NCBI GenBank assembly: GCA_002380945.1
Contig: DFWO01000021.1
Span: 1-15,925 of the forward strand
Source of the DNA: Methylococcaceae bacterium UBA4132
Lineage (GTDB): Bacteria > Pseudomonadota > Gammaproteobacteria > Methylococcales > Methylomonadaceae
Direction of reading: 5' to 3'
Length of the DNA stretch: 15,925 nt
The position numbers and the translations under genes were made by a program. Of this stretch, positions 7,540 through 15,038 are shown piece after piece (within the stretch, counting starts at the first letter, position 1; each line of letters opens with the position of its first letter). Below the pieces are notes generated by a model. The model ran no database searches and was not told the origin of the DNA. It saw only the letters and a program-made list of their open reading frames with translations.

Positions 7540-8613
7540 ATGAATTATCATTTACAACCTCTTGATTTTAAAAAATACAGTTTAATATTGATTTTTGCTT
7601 TGGTCATCATGGCAATATCGTCTTGGTGTATGGAGTTTTACTTTGAACGGCTGTATGGTGATTTAACGCGCATTGGTAATTTTCCAGAGCGCAGTTTTGG
7701 CTGGCAGTCTTCACAACCTTCTGTTGCCCCCGAATTATTTAAAGATTATTCATTTGCTGATGCTGATATTTTAGTTATTGGTGATTCATTTTCGGTATCA
7801 CGCGTTTGGCAAAGTCGATTAATTGCGGACGGTTTAAAAGTAACTACCATGACTTGGCAGGAGTTAAGAACCAAAGATGAAGTATTGCCTGATAACTTAG
7901 GTGAGCTGTTACGCGCTACGGGTTTTAAAGGTCGCTATGTTGTTATTGAAAGTATTGAACGATTATTTCAAGCACGCACGGAAGCACTTTCTAAGGAGCA
8001 TAATCCAATTGTTAAACATGATATTGTTATTAACTCAGATTTTCCGATGTATCCGTATACGCAACGTGAGCGAGTAACATTCAGTAAACTCAATGGTGCG
8101 GATTGGGGTGTTAAAGCCTTGTATAACAGCATTAAACTATCGCTAAATTTATCGGAAAAACATTTAAAATCAGGCGCAGTACAACCTGTTAAATTTGATG
8201 GTTGTGCATTGTTTTCACATCGTTTATGCAACTATGCCATTTTTGTCGATGGTGATTTTAAAAAACATACCTTTAATGGTATTAACAATGTATTAGCCGT
8301 TAATAAAAATTTGCAAAGCGTAGGTATTCAACCGATATGGATGATAGTACCTGATAAATCGACGGTTTATTTGGGGTATGGTAAGTTAAATAAATACCCT
8401 TATCAAAATATATGGCAAACGTTTGCTCAGTATCCCGAACTTATCGCACCTGATTTAGCAACGGCATTTATTGCTAAGAGCCGCACCGTTAAAGATTTTT
8501 ATATGCCAAATGATACACACATCAGCACTAGCGGGCATTTGTATCTAGGTGATCTGATGAATAAAGAGCTGCGTAATATTATGGCAAATAAGCCACCACC
8601 TTCTTCCCAGTAA
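7540..8613 (+). CDS. Membrane-anchored SGNH acyltransferase-like protein (AlgJ/AlgX-like), copy 2
   Basis: 357 residues, a close paralogue of the gene at 4861. By hand count, residues 1-110 and 211-340, aligned without gaps, are identical at 162 of 240 positions (about two thirds). Candidate triad residues fall at the same positions: Ser83 in GDSFS, and Asp325 and His327 in NDTH. The IES(I)ER and VPDKSTVY segments and Cys222/Cys230 are also kept. The two copies differ most in the transmembrane helix (about 13-30), in a stretch around 111-180 and at the C-terminus, which here ends in KPPPSSQ. Keeping both triads suggests both copies are active periplasmic acetyltransferases or esterases. The gene starts 3 bp after the MBOAT stop without a visible Shine-Dalgarno sequence, so translation is probably coupled to the MBOAT gene. 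Riboflavin synthase follows 13 bp after its stop. Confidence 0.8.
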   Translation: MNYHLQPLDFKKYSLILIFALVIMAISSWCMEFYFERLYGDLTRIGNFPERSFGWQSSQPSVAPELFKDYSFADADILVIGDSFSVSRVWQSRLIADGLKVTTMTWQELRTKDEVLPDNLGELLRATGFKGRYVVIESIERLFQARTEALSKEHNPIVKHDIVINSDFPMYPYTQRERVTFSKLNGADWGVKALYNSIKLSLNLSEKHLKSGAVQPVKFDGCALFSHRLCNYAIFVDGDFKKHTFNGINNVLAVNKNLQSVGIQPIWMIVPDKSTVYLGYGKLNKYPYQNIWQTFAQYPELIAPDLATAFIAKSRTVKDFYMPNDTHISTSGHLYLGDLMNKELRNIMANKPPPSSQ

Positions 8614-8616
8614 TTT

Positions 8617-8620
8617 GGAG
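8617..8620 (+). promoter_or_regulatory. Ribosome binding site deciding the ribE start
   Basis: GGAG at 8617-8620 sits six bases before ATG 8627. The upstream in-frame TTG at 8615 overlaps this site and would add four residues, so ATG 8627 is the better start. It also gives the MYTGIV N-terminus expected of riboflavin synthase. Confidence 0.75.
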
Positions 8621-8626
8621 TTTTAT

Positions 8627-9253
8627 ATGTATACAGGCATCGTGCAGCGTGTCGCTGATATTATCGCTGTCGAGAAAAAAACAGGGCTAAATACCCTTGT
8701 TATTAATTTCGATAACGCACTATTAAATAACTTAAGCATCGGTGCGAGTGTTGCTGTAGATGGCGTTTGTTTAACCGTTACCACAATCAATAATAATCAA
8801 GTTTCTTTTGATGTGATGCAGGAAACCTTAAATAAAACCACCTTAGGTTTATTAAATGCGGGCGATAAAGTTAATCTTGAACGCTCAGCCAAACAAGGTG
8901 ATGAAATTGGCGGGCATTTATTATCAGGTCATGTCGAAGGTACAGCGACTATTAGTCAAATAAGACAAAGCGAAAATAATTATGTGATTGATTTTACTTG
9001 TACAGCAGAGTGGATGAAATATATTTTACCTAAAGGTTTTATTGCCATTAATGGTGCGAGTTTAACGATTGTCGAGACATACAAGACAGGTGGTTTTAAT
9101 GTACATTTAATTCCCGAAACCTTACGCGCAACCACTTTTAAATTAAAACAACTCGGCGATACGGTGAATATTGAAATAGATAATCAAACCAAAGTTATCG
9201 TAACCACCGTTGAGCGTTATTTACACGAACAATCGCATAGCCAAAATTTATGA
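8627..9253 (+). CDS. ribE: Riboflavin synthase alpha chain
   Basis: 208 residues, normal length for the family. The enzyme (EC 2.5.1.9) converts two 6,7-dimethyl-8-ribityllumazine molecules into riboflavin and a pyrimidinedione, in the cytoplasm, usually as a trimer. The two internally repeated lumazine-binding barrels are visible: the first begins MYTGIV with VAVDGVCLTV about 45 residues in, and the second contains GGHLLSGHVEG (about 95-105), AINGASLTIV and HLIPETL. The DEIGGHL-SGH segment closely resembles the E. coli enzyme as I remember it. The ATG at 8627 with GGAG upstream is preferred over a TTG at 8615. The gene overlaps the lumazine synthase gene by the tetramer ATGA (9250-9253), so the last two riboflavin steps are probably translationally coupled. 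I see no FMN riboswitch upstream; the gene sits directly behind the acyltransferase trio. Confidence 0.95.
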   Translation: MYTGIVQRVADIIAVEKKTGLNTLVINFDNALLNNLSIGASVAVDGVCLTVTTINNNQVSFDVMQETLNKTTLGLLNAGDKVNLERSAKQGDEIGGHLLSGHVEGTATISQIRQSENNYVIDFTCTAEWMKYILPKGFIAINGASLTIVETYKTGGFNVHLIPETLRATTFKLKQLGDTVNIEIDNQTKVIVTTVERYLHEQSHSQNL

Positions 9254-9729
9254 TAAAAGACCTTATTGTCGAAAAAATCGACTTAAAAAAACCAGCCAAA
9301 TTAAAAATAGCTATCGTACAGAGTAGTTATCACGCTGAATTAAACGGCAATATGACTGAGTATTGCAAAGAGGTATTAATTCAAAATGATATACCCGAAA
9401 ATAATATTGCTGTTTATTCCGCCGCTGGTTCATGGGAAGTACCATTAATTGTCGATAAATTGGCAGCTTCTAAACAATTTGATGCTATCGTTGCGTTCAG
9501 TATCATTATTAAAGGTGATACTTATCATTTTGATATGATTGCTAATGAAGTCGCCAGAGCATTAATGAATACTATGATTAACTATCATATTCCCATTGGC
9601 TTTGAAATATTAGCCGTTAATACGCTTGAACAAGCAGTAGCCCGCGCTTCTAATGATAACTATAACAAAGGCATAGAAGCGGGTAATGCGATTTTAAAAA
9701 CTTTAAAAACCTTACGCGAGATTGCGTAG
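9250..9729 (+). CDS. ribH: 6,7-dimethyl-8-ribityllumazine synthase, divergent
   Basis: 159 residues, family length. Lumazine synthase (EC 2.5.1.78) condenses the ribitylaminopyrimidine with 3,4-dihydroxybutanone 4-phosphate to give the substrate of RibE. Family landmarks: Tyr27 at the aromatic stacking position, AGSWEVPL (59-66) for the usual GA(F/W)EIP, KGDTYHFD (88-95) with the catalytic-type His93, EQAVAR (127-132) with a candidate phosphate-binding Arg132, and NKG (139-141). Several positions depart from the consensus: FSIIIKG replaces the usual ALGxVIRG, EILAVNT replaces GVLTT(D/E)T, and the lysine usually found between the arginine and NKG is absent (NDNY instead). It may be a divergent or second isozyme; the HAEL region after Tyr27 recalls type II (RibH2) enzymes, but the HFD motif is type I. 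The 4-bp overlap with ribE supports a real role in riboflavin synthesis. Confidence 0.83.
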   Translation: MIKDLIVEKIDLKKPAKLKIAIVQSSYHAELNGNMTEYCKEVLIQNDIPENNIAVYSAAGSWEVPLIVDKLAASKQFDAIVAFSIIIKGDTYHFDMIANEVARALMNTMINYHIPIGFEILAVNTLEQAVARASNDNYNKGIEAGNAILKTLKTLREIA

Positions 9730-9751
9730 TCTAATTTATATAAGAAATACT

Positions 9752-11068
9752 ATGTCAAAAACACCCACCGTCGGATTTATCAGCTTAGGCTGTCCAAAAG
9801 CCCTGGTCGATAGCGAAAAAATACTCACTCAATTACGCTTAGAAGGTTATGAAGTATCGCCTTCGTATCAAGCCGCCGATATAGTCGTGGTTAATACTTG
9901 CGGTTTTATTGATGCCGCTGTTGAAGAATCACTGGATAGCATTGGCGAAGCCATTGCTGAAAACGGCAAAGTCATCGTAACAGGTTGCTTGGGAGCGCGT
10001 GAAGCTGAAATTCGCGCTAGGCATCCGCAAGTGTTAAAAGTAACAGGCGCACATGCTTTAAATGATGTGATGAATTCAATTCATGAATATTTACCCGCGC
10101 CACACGATCCGTTTCTGGATTTATTACCGCCGCAAGGTATTAAACTCACACCCAATCATTACGCCTATTTAAAAATTTCCGAAGGTTGTAATCATCGCTG
10201 TACGTTCTGCATTATTCCCTCCATGCGTGGCGATTTAGTTAGTAGACCGATAAGTGAAGTTATGCTGGAAGCGGAGCGTCTTGCTAAATCAGGTGTAAAA
10301 GAATTATTGGTGGTGGCACAAGACACCAGTGCTTACGGTTTGGATTTAAAATATCAACTGGATTTTTGGCACGGCGAAAGTATGAAAACCCGTTTTTATG
10401 AACTGGCTAAAGCATTAGGTGAGTTAGGTATTTGGGTTAGAATGCACTATGTATATCCTTATCCACACGTTGATAGTGTGATTCCACTGATGGCAGAAGG
10501 AAAAATTTTGCCTTACTTGGATATTCCGTTTCAACATGCTAACAGCCGCATTTTAAAACTCATGAAACGCCCAGCGGCAACGGAAAATAATCTGCAACGT
10601 ATTAAAGCGTGGCGTGACATTTGCCCAGACATCACTTTGCGTAGCACCTTTATTGTGGGTTTTCCCGATGAAACCGAAGCCGAGTTTGAAGAATTATTAG
10701 ATTTTCTCAGTGAAGCCCAATTGGATAGAGTCGGTGCGTTTGCTTATTCGCCCGTTAAAGGCGCGGTGGCGAATGAGTTACCGAATCAAGTGCCTGAAGA
10801 AGTGAAACAAGAACGCCTTGCGCGTTTTATGGCACATCAAGCCAAAATCAGCGCAGACCGTTTGCAACAACGCATTGGTAGAATTGAAACGGTGTTAATT
10901 GATGAAGTGGTTGAAGAAGGCGCGGTCGCTAGAAGTAAAGCCGATGCCCCTGAAATTGATGGGCAGGTATTTATTGATGGAGCAACGCACACAAAGCCGG
11001 GTGAGTTTGTAAAAGTTAAGCTCGAAGAAGCCGATGATTATGATATGTGGGCGCATTTAGTCCCGTAG
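9752..11068 (+). CDS. rimO: Ribosomal protein S12 methylthiotransferase RimO
   Basis: 438 residues, the usual length. RimO is a cytoplasmic radical-SAM enzyme that adds a methylthio group to a conserved aspartate of ribosomal protein S12. The N-terminal methylthiotransferase domain keeps the three cluster ligands Cys14 (SLGCPK), Cys50 (VVNTCGFI) and Cys79 (VTGCLG). The radical-SAM motif is CNHRCTFC with Cys146, Cys150 and Cys153. The SEGCNHRCTFCIIPSMRG context and the VVNTCGFID/ESLDSI pattern separate RimO from the tRNA enzyme MiaB. A C-terminal TRAM-like region (about 370-438) is present. ATG 9752 is chosen; a TTG at 9722 would add ten unlikely residues and overlap ribH. The gene lies 22 bp after ribH with only a weak purine-rich stretch upstream (AAGAAA), so it probably shares the upstream transcript. 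Confidence 0.95.
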   Translation: MSKTPTVGFISLGCPKALVDSEKILTQLRLEGYEVSPSYQAADIVVVNTCGFIDAAVEESLDSIGEAIAENGKVIVTGCLGAREAEIRARHPQVLKVTGAHALNDVMNSIHEYLPAPHDPFLDLLPPQGIKLTPNHYAYLKISEGCNHRCTFCIIPSMRGDLVSRPISEVMLEAERLAKSGVKELLVVAQDTSAYGLDLKYQLDFWHGESMKTRFYELAKALGELGIWVRMHYVYPYPHVDSVIPLMAEGKILPYLDIPFQHANSRILKLMKRPAATENNLQRIKAWRDICPDITLRSTFIVGFPDETEAEFEELLDFLSEAQLDRVGAFAYSPVKGAVANELPNQVPEEVKQERLARFMAHQAKISADRLQQRIGRIETVLIDEVVEEGAVARSKADAPEIDGQVFIDGATHTKPGEFVKVKLEEADDYDMWAHLVP

Positions 11069-11122
11069 ACAAAACAGCGTGTGAATATCCGTACTCTTAG
11101 CGTATAAAGTATTTGAAAAAAT

Positions 11123-11151
11123 TTGACTACCGAAAAGCCTGCTATTATTGA
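11123..11151 (+). promoter_or_regulatory. Weak candidate promoter for the TolC-like export cluster
   Basis: TTGACT (11123-11128) is a good -35 match; TATTGA (11146-11151) at 17-bp spacing is a poor -10. It lies in the only gap of notable size (177 bp) between rimO and the export cluster, where a promoter is expected. I see no convincing rho-independent terminator in that gap, only a 5-bp AGCCT/AGGCT dyad with a long loop. Confidence 0.3.
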
Positions 11152-11233
11152 TAAGTTAAGGCTGGTTAAACAAGTATCATAGAGCGAATAAATTAAGAAA
11201 ACCGTGCGCTTAAAACAAATATAATTTTTTGAA

Positions 11234-11238
11234 AGAGG
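11234..11238 (+). promoter_or_regulatory. Ribosome binding site of the TolC-like gene
   Basis: AGAGG ends seven bases before ATG 11246. This selects that ATG over the in-frame TTG at 11240, which lies too close to the site, and places the lipobox cysteine at residue 20. Confidence 0.75.
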
Positions 11239-11245
11239 TTTGGTA

Positions 11246-12931
11246 ATGCAATATTCTAAAAAATTAATCGCGATTTTGATTGCGAGTGTTGGTTTACATG
11301 GTTGTGCAATTGAACCAACACCCATTGAAGATGACGAGCGATTAGTGAGTATGCTGAAAGATCAAACCGAGATATACAGTAAGCAAGAGCCGATTACTGC
11401 GCCGTTGACTTTTTACGATGCTTTGGCTCGCGCGTTAAAGTATAACTTTGATCATCGGTTGACGATGATGGAAGCGGTGTTGCAGGATACTCAACTAGAT
11501 GTTGCTAAGCTAAATATGTTGCCGCGTTTAGCCCTTAACGCGGGCTATATAGGACGACAAGATCAGTTAGGTTCTTCGAGCGTTGATTATTTTAACCAAT
11601 CGAGAAATTCGCAATTAACGCAATACTCCACTTCGCAAGATGCACAGCGTGGTGTAGCTGATCTTACCTTTACTTGGAATGTACTTGATTTTGGTGTCAG
11701 TTATTATCAAGCAAAGCAACAAGCCAATCGTGTGTTAATTGCTCAAGAACGTAAGCGCAAAGTGGTGAACAATCTTATTAAAGAAGTGTTAAACGCCTAT
11801 TGGGGAGCGAGTATTGCGGATCGCTTATTACCCCAACTTGACCCCGTCTTAAAACAAGCTGAACACGCCTTAGAACTCAGCAAAACCGTAGAAGTAAACC
11901 GTTTGCAACCGATGCTCAGCGTCTTGGAATATCAACGTAGTTTATTACGCATTATTGACCAATTGAAAAAGCTCAAAGCCGATTTGTTAGTGGCTAAGCC
12001 TAAATTAGCAGGCTTAATTAACGCTCCTATGCACAGCAAGTTTGAATTAGCCCAACCTAAACAAACGCCTGAACCACCTGTGTTAAAAGCCAGCATGACA
12101 GAGTTGGAAAATTTAGGCTTATTTTTTCGCCCAGAATTGCGTGAAGAAATATACCAAGAACGCATCAGTCGAGATGAAGTCTGGAAAGAAATGTTAAAAG
12201 TCTTACCTGGTTTAACGATTCCGTTATCAGCCAACTGGGATAGCAACTCTTTTCTCGTATACAACATGTGGATGGAAGCAGGCGCACGCACGACTTTTAA
12301 TCTAGTCAATCTGCTAGCCGCGCCTAAAATGTGGAAATCCGCACAAACACAGGTTGAAGTCGCACAAATACGCCGCAAAGCTCTGAGCGTTGCCGCCTTA
12401 GTGCAAGTCAACGTCAGTCATCAGCAATATCAAAAAGCATTAGACAGTTACAACAGTGCTAGCGAATTAAATAAAGTCGATCAAGGTATCTTCAAGGTGG
12501 TTAACGATACCACTGAAAGTGATGCAGGTTCTGAATTAGAGCGTATCCATGCGGCAACGGCTGCATTGGCTTCACAATTAGAAAAAGAACAGAGTTTATC
12601 GGAAATTTATGCTGCACTGGGTAATATTTACTCCTCTATTGGACTTGATCCTGTCGCAGGTAATATCGAACATATCACTGTGCGCACACTGGCGGTACAA
12701 CTAGAAAAAACCCTAGATCGTTGGTATAAAGGTGAATTCCCTAAATTGCCTAATGAACCTAACACAGCCAACGTGGCTAAAGTTGCCGATGCGCCTAAAG
12801 AATTAGCAAGTGCTACTGATACTCCTAGCACACCCAAAACCCCTGACGTACCTAAACAGGCTAGTACTGCTATCTCTTTTAGTGAGCCGACTACGTCTAA
12901 TACCTCATCAGCCAAGACAGCAAAGCAATGA
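11246..12931 (+). CDS. TolC-family outer-membrane channel lipoprotein
   Basis: 561 residues. The N-terminus has two lysines, a hydrophobic run and LHGC ending at residue 20, a good lipobox, so Cys20 should be lipidated and the protein anchored in the outer membrane. Long amphipathic helices and TolC/OEP-family patterns follow: LTFYDALARAL (54-64), NMLPRLALNAGY (90-101), TWNVLDFGVSYYQAKQQ (143-159) and KEVLNAYW (179-186). Such proteins form trimeric channels across the outer membrane and periplasm for efflux or type 1 secretion. The last roughly 50 residues are a low-complexity tail rich in Ala, Thr, Pro, Lys and Ser, unusual for the family and without a recognisable fold. The stop overlaps the next gene's start by 4 bp (ATGA), so the channel and its adaptor are probably translated together. 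Substrate unknown. Confidence 0.85.
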   Translation: MQYSKKLIAILIASVGLHGCAIEPTPIEDDERLVSMLKDQTEIYSKQEPITAPLTFYDALARALKYNFDHRLTMMEAVLQDTQLDVAKLNMLPRLALNAGYIGRQDQLGSSSVDYFNQSRNSQLTQYSTSQDAQRGVADLTFTWNVLDFGVSYYQAKQQANRVLIAQERKRKVVNNLIKEVLNAYWGASIADRLLPQLDPVLKQAEHALELSKTVEVNRLQPMLSVLEYQRSLLRIIDQLKKLKADLLVAKPKLAGLINAPMHSKFELAQPKQTPEPPVLKASMTELENLGLFFRPELREEIYQERISRDEVWKEMLKVLPGLTIPLSANWDSNSFLVYNMWMEAGARTTFNLVNLLAAPKMWKSAQTQVEVAQIRRKALSVAALVQVNVSHQQYQKALDSYNSASELNKVDQGIFKVVNDTTESDAGSELERIHAATAALASQLEKEQSLSEIYAALGNIYSSIGLDPVAGNIEHITVRTLAVQLEKTLDRWYKGEFPKLPNEPNTANVAKVADAPKELASATDTPSTPKTPDVPKQASTAISFSEPTTSNTSSAKTAKQ

Positions 12932-13686
12932 ACTATTCGTTAATTTTCCTCGCGCTTATGTTGCTTCCCGTCGCGGCTTCAGCAGAAGCAATTGCGTCTG
13001 TTGAAAAACCCACTGAGACCAGTTCATCACCGTTACGCGCTCAACTTAAAGCCCGTCAAAGTACCGTGATTTCCAGTGAAATGAATGCGCGGATTAACCA
13101 GCTTAAACTGCGTGATGGCGATCATTTTAACGAGGGTCAAACCTTAGTCAGTTTTAATTGCACTCTCGAAGAAGCGCAACTGAATAAAGCCAAGGCGACC
13201 TTAGAAAAAGCCGTTAAAACTTATGAGGTGAAACAACGCTTGGAAGAGTTACATTCTATTGGTGCATTAGAACTGGCAGTTGCTAAAGCAGAAGAAGGTG
13301 AAGCAAAAGCCGATATGCAGGTAGCACAAGCAGTCACAAGTCGCTGTGCCATTAAAGCTCCGTTTTCAGGCAAAGTTACCGATGTCACTGCTAAAACCTA
13401 TCAAACCGTAAAAGCAGGCGATCCTTTACTGGAAATCCTCGACGATAAAGACTTAGAAGTTGAATTTATGGCTCCTTCGACCGCGTTGCCTGAACTCACC
13501 GTAGGCAGGCACTTTAAAGTGACACTCAACGAAACCAACAAAGCCTATCAAGCTGAAATTACACGCTTAGGTGGCAAAGTTGATCCTGTCAGTCAAACCA
13601 TTAAAGTCTACGGTCGTATTATTGATAAAGCGACCGAGTTACTTCCAGGGATGAGTGGTGCCGTTGAATTAAACGCCAAACCATGA
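12928..13686 (+). CDS. Short periplasmic adaptor (HlyD/membrane-fusion protein family)
   Basis: 252 residues. A signal peptide (hydrophobic from residue 4, ending ASAEA near 21) exports it to the periplasm. The order of parts is that of membrane-fusion adaptors: a first half-lipoyl segment (about 47-78), a short alpha-helical hairpin rich in Glu, Lys and Ala (80-137), a second half-lipoyl segment CAIKAPFSGKVTDV (140-153), and a beta-barrel region (about 175-250) containing GGKVDPVSQTIKVYGRI. Such adaptors bridge an inner-membrane transporter and a TolC-type channel. At 252 residues it is shorter than typical RND adaptors, mainly because the hairpin is short. It overlaps the genes on both sides by 4 bp each, which points to one translationally coupled operon. 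I see no lipidation motif. No transporter subunit is encoded within the window, so its pump is unknown. Confidence 0.82.
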   Translation: MNYSLIFLALMLLPVAASAEAIASVEKPTETSSSPLRAQLKARQSTVISSEMNARINQLKLRDGDHFNEGQTLVSFNCTLEEAQLNKAKATLEKAVKTYEVKQRLEELHSIGALELAVAKAEEGEAKADMQVAQAVTSRCAIKAPFSGKVTDVTAKTYQTVKAGDPLLEILDDKDLEVEFMAPSTALPELTVGRHFKVTLNETNKAYQAEITRLGGKVDPVSQTIKVYGRIIDKATELLPGMSGAVELNAKP

Positions 13687-15014
13687 GTGAACAACGTAAT
13701 AAACAACTGCTACAGTTGACCTTATTATTACAACTGGAAAGTCGTGCGCGGCTGGCACCTGCTGAAGAACTGCCTTACATTATCGTTAATGAAACGGCTG
13801 ATTTATTGCCGTATCGACAAGCACTATTGTGGCGACTCGATGCAGCAAAAATAGAGGCGATTTCAGGTGTTGCTTTGCCAGAAAAAAATAGCCCTTATGC
13901 GTTATGGATAAAGGCTATTTTGCAATATATCAGCCATGAAAGTGCTAGTTCTGCGGCAGTGTTTACGGCGCATGATTGTCCGCCAGAATTGGCACAAGAA
14001 TGGGCAGAATGGCTACCCGAGCACGGATTGTGGTTGCCTTTACCTGCGCCGTTAGGGGTAAACCATGTATTAGTCTTGTTTCGAGAAGAGCCTTGGCAAG
14101 ACGGCGAAATTCATTTACTCAGCTATCTCGCTGAGGCTTACGGACACGCCATCGCCCTCACTCAAGCCGCTCAACCCTTACGTCCGTGGCGTGAGCGTCT
14201 GCGGTCGAAACGCTTACAAATTAGCATCGCTGTCATTATTGTGGCGGCTTTGTGTTTTCCCATACGCCAATCGGTCATCGCCGAAGCCGAAGTGGTTCCT
14301 TACCATGCCAATCTCATTCGCGCACCACTCGATGGTGTGGTAGAAAAATTCTTTGTCCAACCTAACGAAACCGTGACTGTCGGACAAAAATTATTTGAGC
14401 TGGATATGACACAATTGCGTAGTCGATTAAGCGTAGCCGAAGAAACCCGCGATATTGCTAAAACCGAATATTTGCAAACCACGCAACAAGCCATGTTAGA
14501 CCCAACAGCTAAAGCAAAATTAGCCGTGCTTAAGAGTAAATGGGATCAACAAGTCGCCGAAGTAGATTATGTGCGTAGCTTACTCGCACGGTGTGAAGTA
14601 ACTGCCAATAAAGCAGGCGTAACGGTATTTGATGATCCCAATGATTGGTTAGGTAAGCCCGTCACGCAAGGGGAAAAAATTCTTGCTGTTGCTGATCCAC
14701 AAGCTGTTGAATTAGAAATTCGTTTACCGATGGATGATTTAATTGAACTAGAAACGGGCAATAGTGTACTGTTTTTTTCTAATGTTACGCCCAATCAGCC
14801 GTTACCTGCCCAATTAAGTTATTTCAGTTATCGTGCCAATCTTACCCCCGCACAAGTGATGGCATATCGACTCAAAGCACAGTTTACTGATACCGCTCAT
14901 CAGCCCCGTTTAGGTTATCGCGGTATGGCTAAACTCTACGGCACCCGCCAACCTTTTATTTTGTGGCTATTGCGTAAACCCATACGCACCGCTCGTTTGT
15001 GGTTAGCGTGGTAA
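13683..15014 (+). CDS. Inner-membrane HlyD-family adaptor with a GAF-like N-terminal cytoplasmic region
   Basis: 443 residues. There is no signal peptide. The first about 165 residues look like a soluble alpha/beta domain resembling GAF domains (LLPYRQALLWRLD, then a strand-rich section ending LLSYLAEAYGHAIALTQ). A single transmembrane helix follows a run of arginines and lysines (about 178-194), so the N-terminus is cytoplasmic and the rest periplasmic. The periplasmic part carries a lipoyl half (IRAPLDGVVEKFFVQPNETV, 212-231), a helical stretch (about 240-305) and a second lipoyl/barrel portion (306-420). The second half-lipoyl motif is degenerate. A cytoplasmic sensor-like domain on an adaptor could couple a small-molecule signal to export, but that is inference. 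It overlaps the preceding adaptor by 4 bp and the M50-like gene follows 24 bp later. The GAF call rests on overall pattern, not a diagnostic motif. Confidence 0.75.
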   Translation: MSEQRNKQLLQLTLLLQLESRARLAPAEELPYIIVNETADLLPYRQALLWRLDAAKIEAISGVALPEKNSPYALWIKAILQYISHESASSAAVFTAHDCPPELAQEWAEWLPEHGLWLPLPAPLGVNHVLVLFREEPWQDGEIHLLSYLAEAYGHAIALTQAAQPLRPWRERLRSKRLQISIAVIIVAALCFPIRQSVIAEAEVVPYHANLIRAPLDGVVEKFFVQPNETVTVGQKLFELDMTQLRSRLSVAEETRDIAKTEYLQTTQQAMLDPTAKAKLAVLKSKWDQQVAEVDYVRSLLARCEVTANKAGVTVFDDPNDWLGKPVTQGEKILAVADPQAVELEIRLPMDDLIELETGNSVLFFSNVTPNQPLPAQLSYFSYRANLTPAQVMAYRLKAQFTDTAHQPRLGYRGMAKLYGTRQPFILWLLRKPIRTARLWLAW

Positions 15015-15038
15015 CGCTATCATTGTGCCGCACTGCAA

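Noticed and set aside
4861..8613. An alginate biosynthesis locus
   Set aside because: Only MBOAT and SGNH acetylation-type genes are present; there is no Alg8/Alg44-like synthase, epimerase, lyase or porin, so alginate is not supported.
8615..8626. TTG start for riboflavin synthase giving a MEFY extension
   Set aside because: It overlaps the GGAG ribosome binding site, and ATG 8627 gives the family's expected MYTGIV N-terminus.
8500..8640. FMN riboswitch ahead of ribE
   Set aside because: The region is coding sequence of the SGNH gene plus a 13-bp gap, with no RFN-element-like conserved GC-rich pairing.
9722..9751. TTG start for rimO
   Set aside because: It would overlap ribH and add ten residues unlike any RimO N-terminus; ATG 9752 starts the conserved region properly.
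11069..11245. Rho-independent terminator after rimO
   Set aside because: Only a 5-bp AGCCT/AGGCT dyad with a long loop and no T-run after it, too weak to call.
11932..12411. 159-codon minus-strand open frame inside the TolC-like gene
   Set aside because: Shadow of the plus-strand gene, with no recognisable motif and no ribosome binding site. The other short antisense or alternate-frame ORFs (for example 1582-1851, 7026-7280, 12628-12915) were dropped for the same reason.
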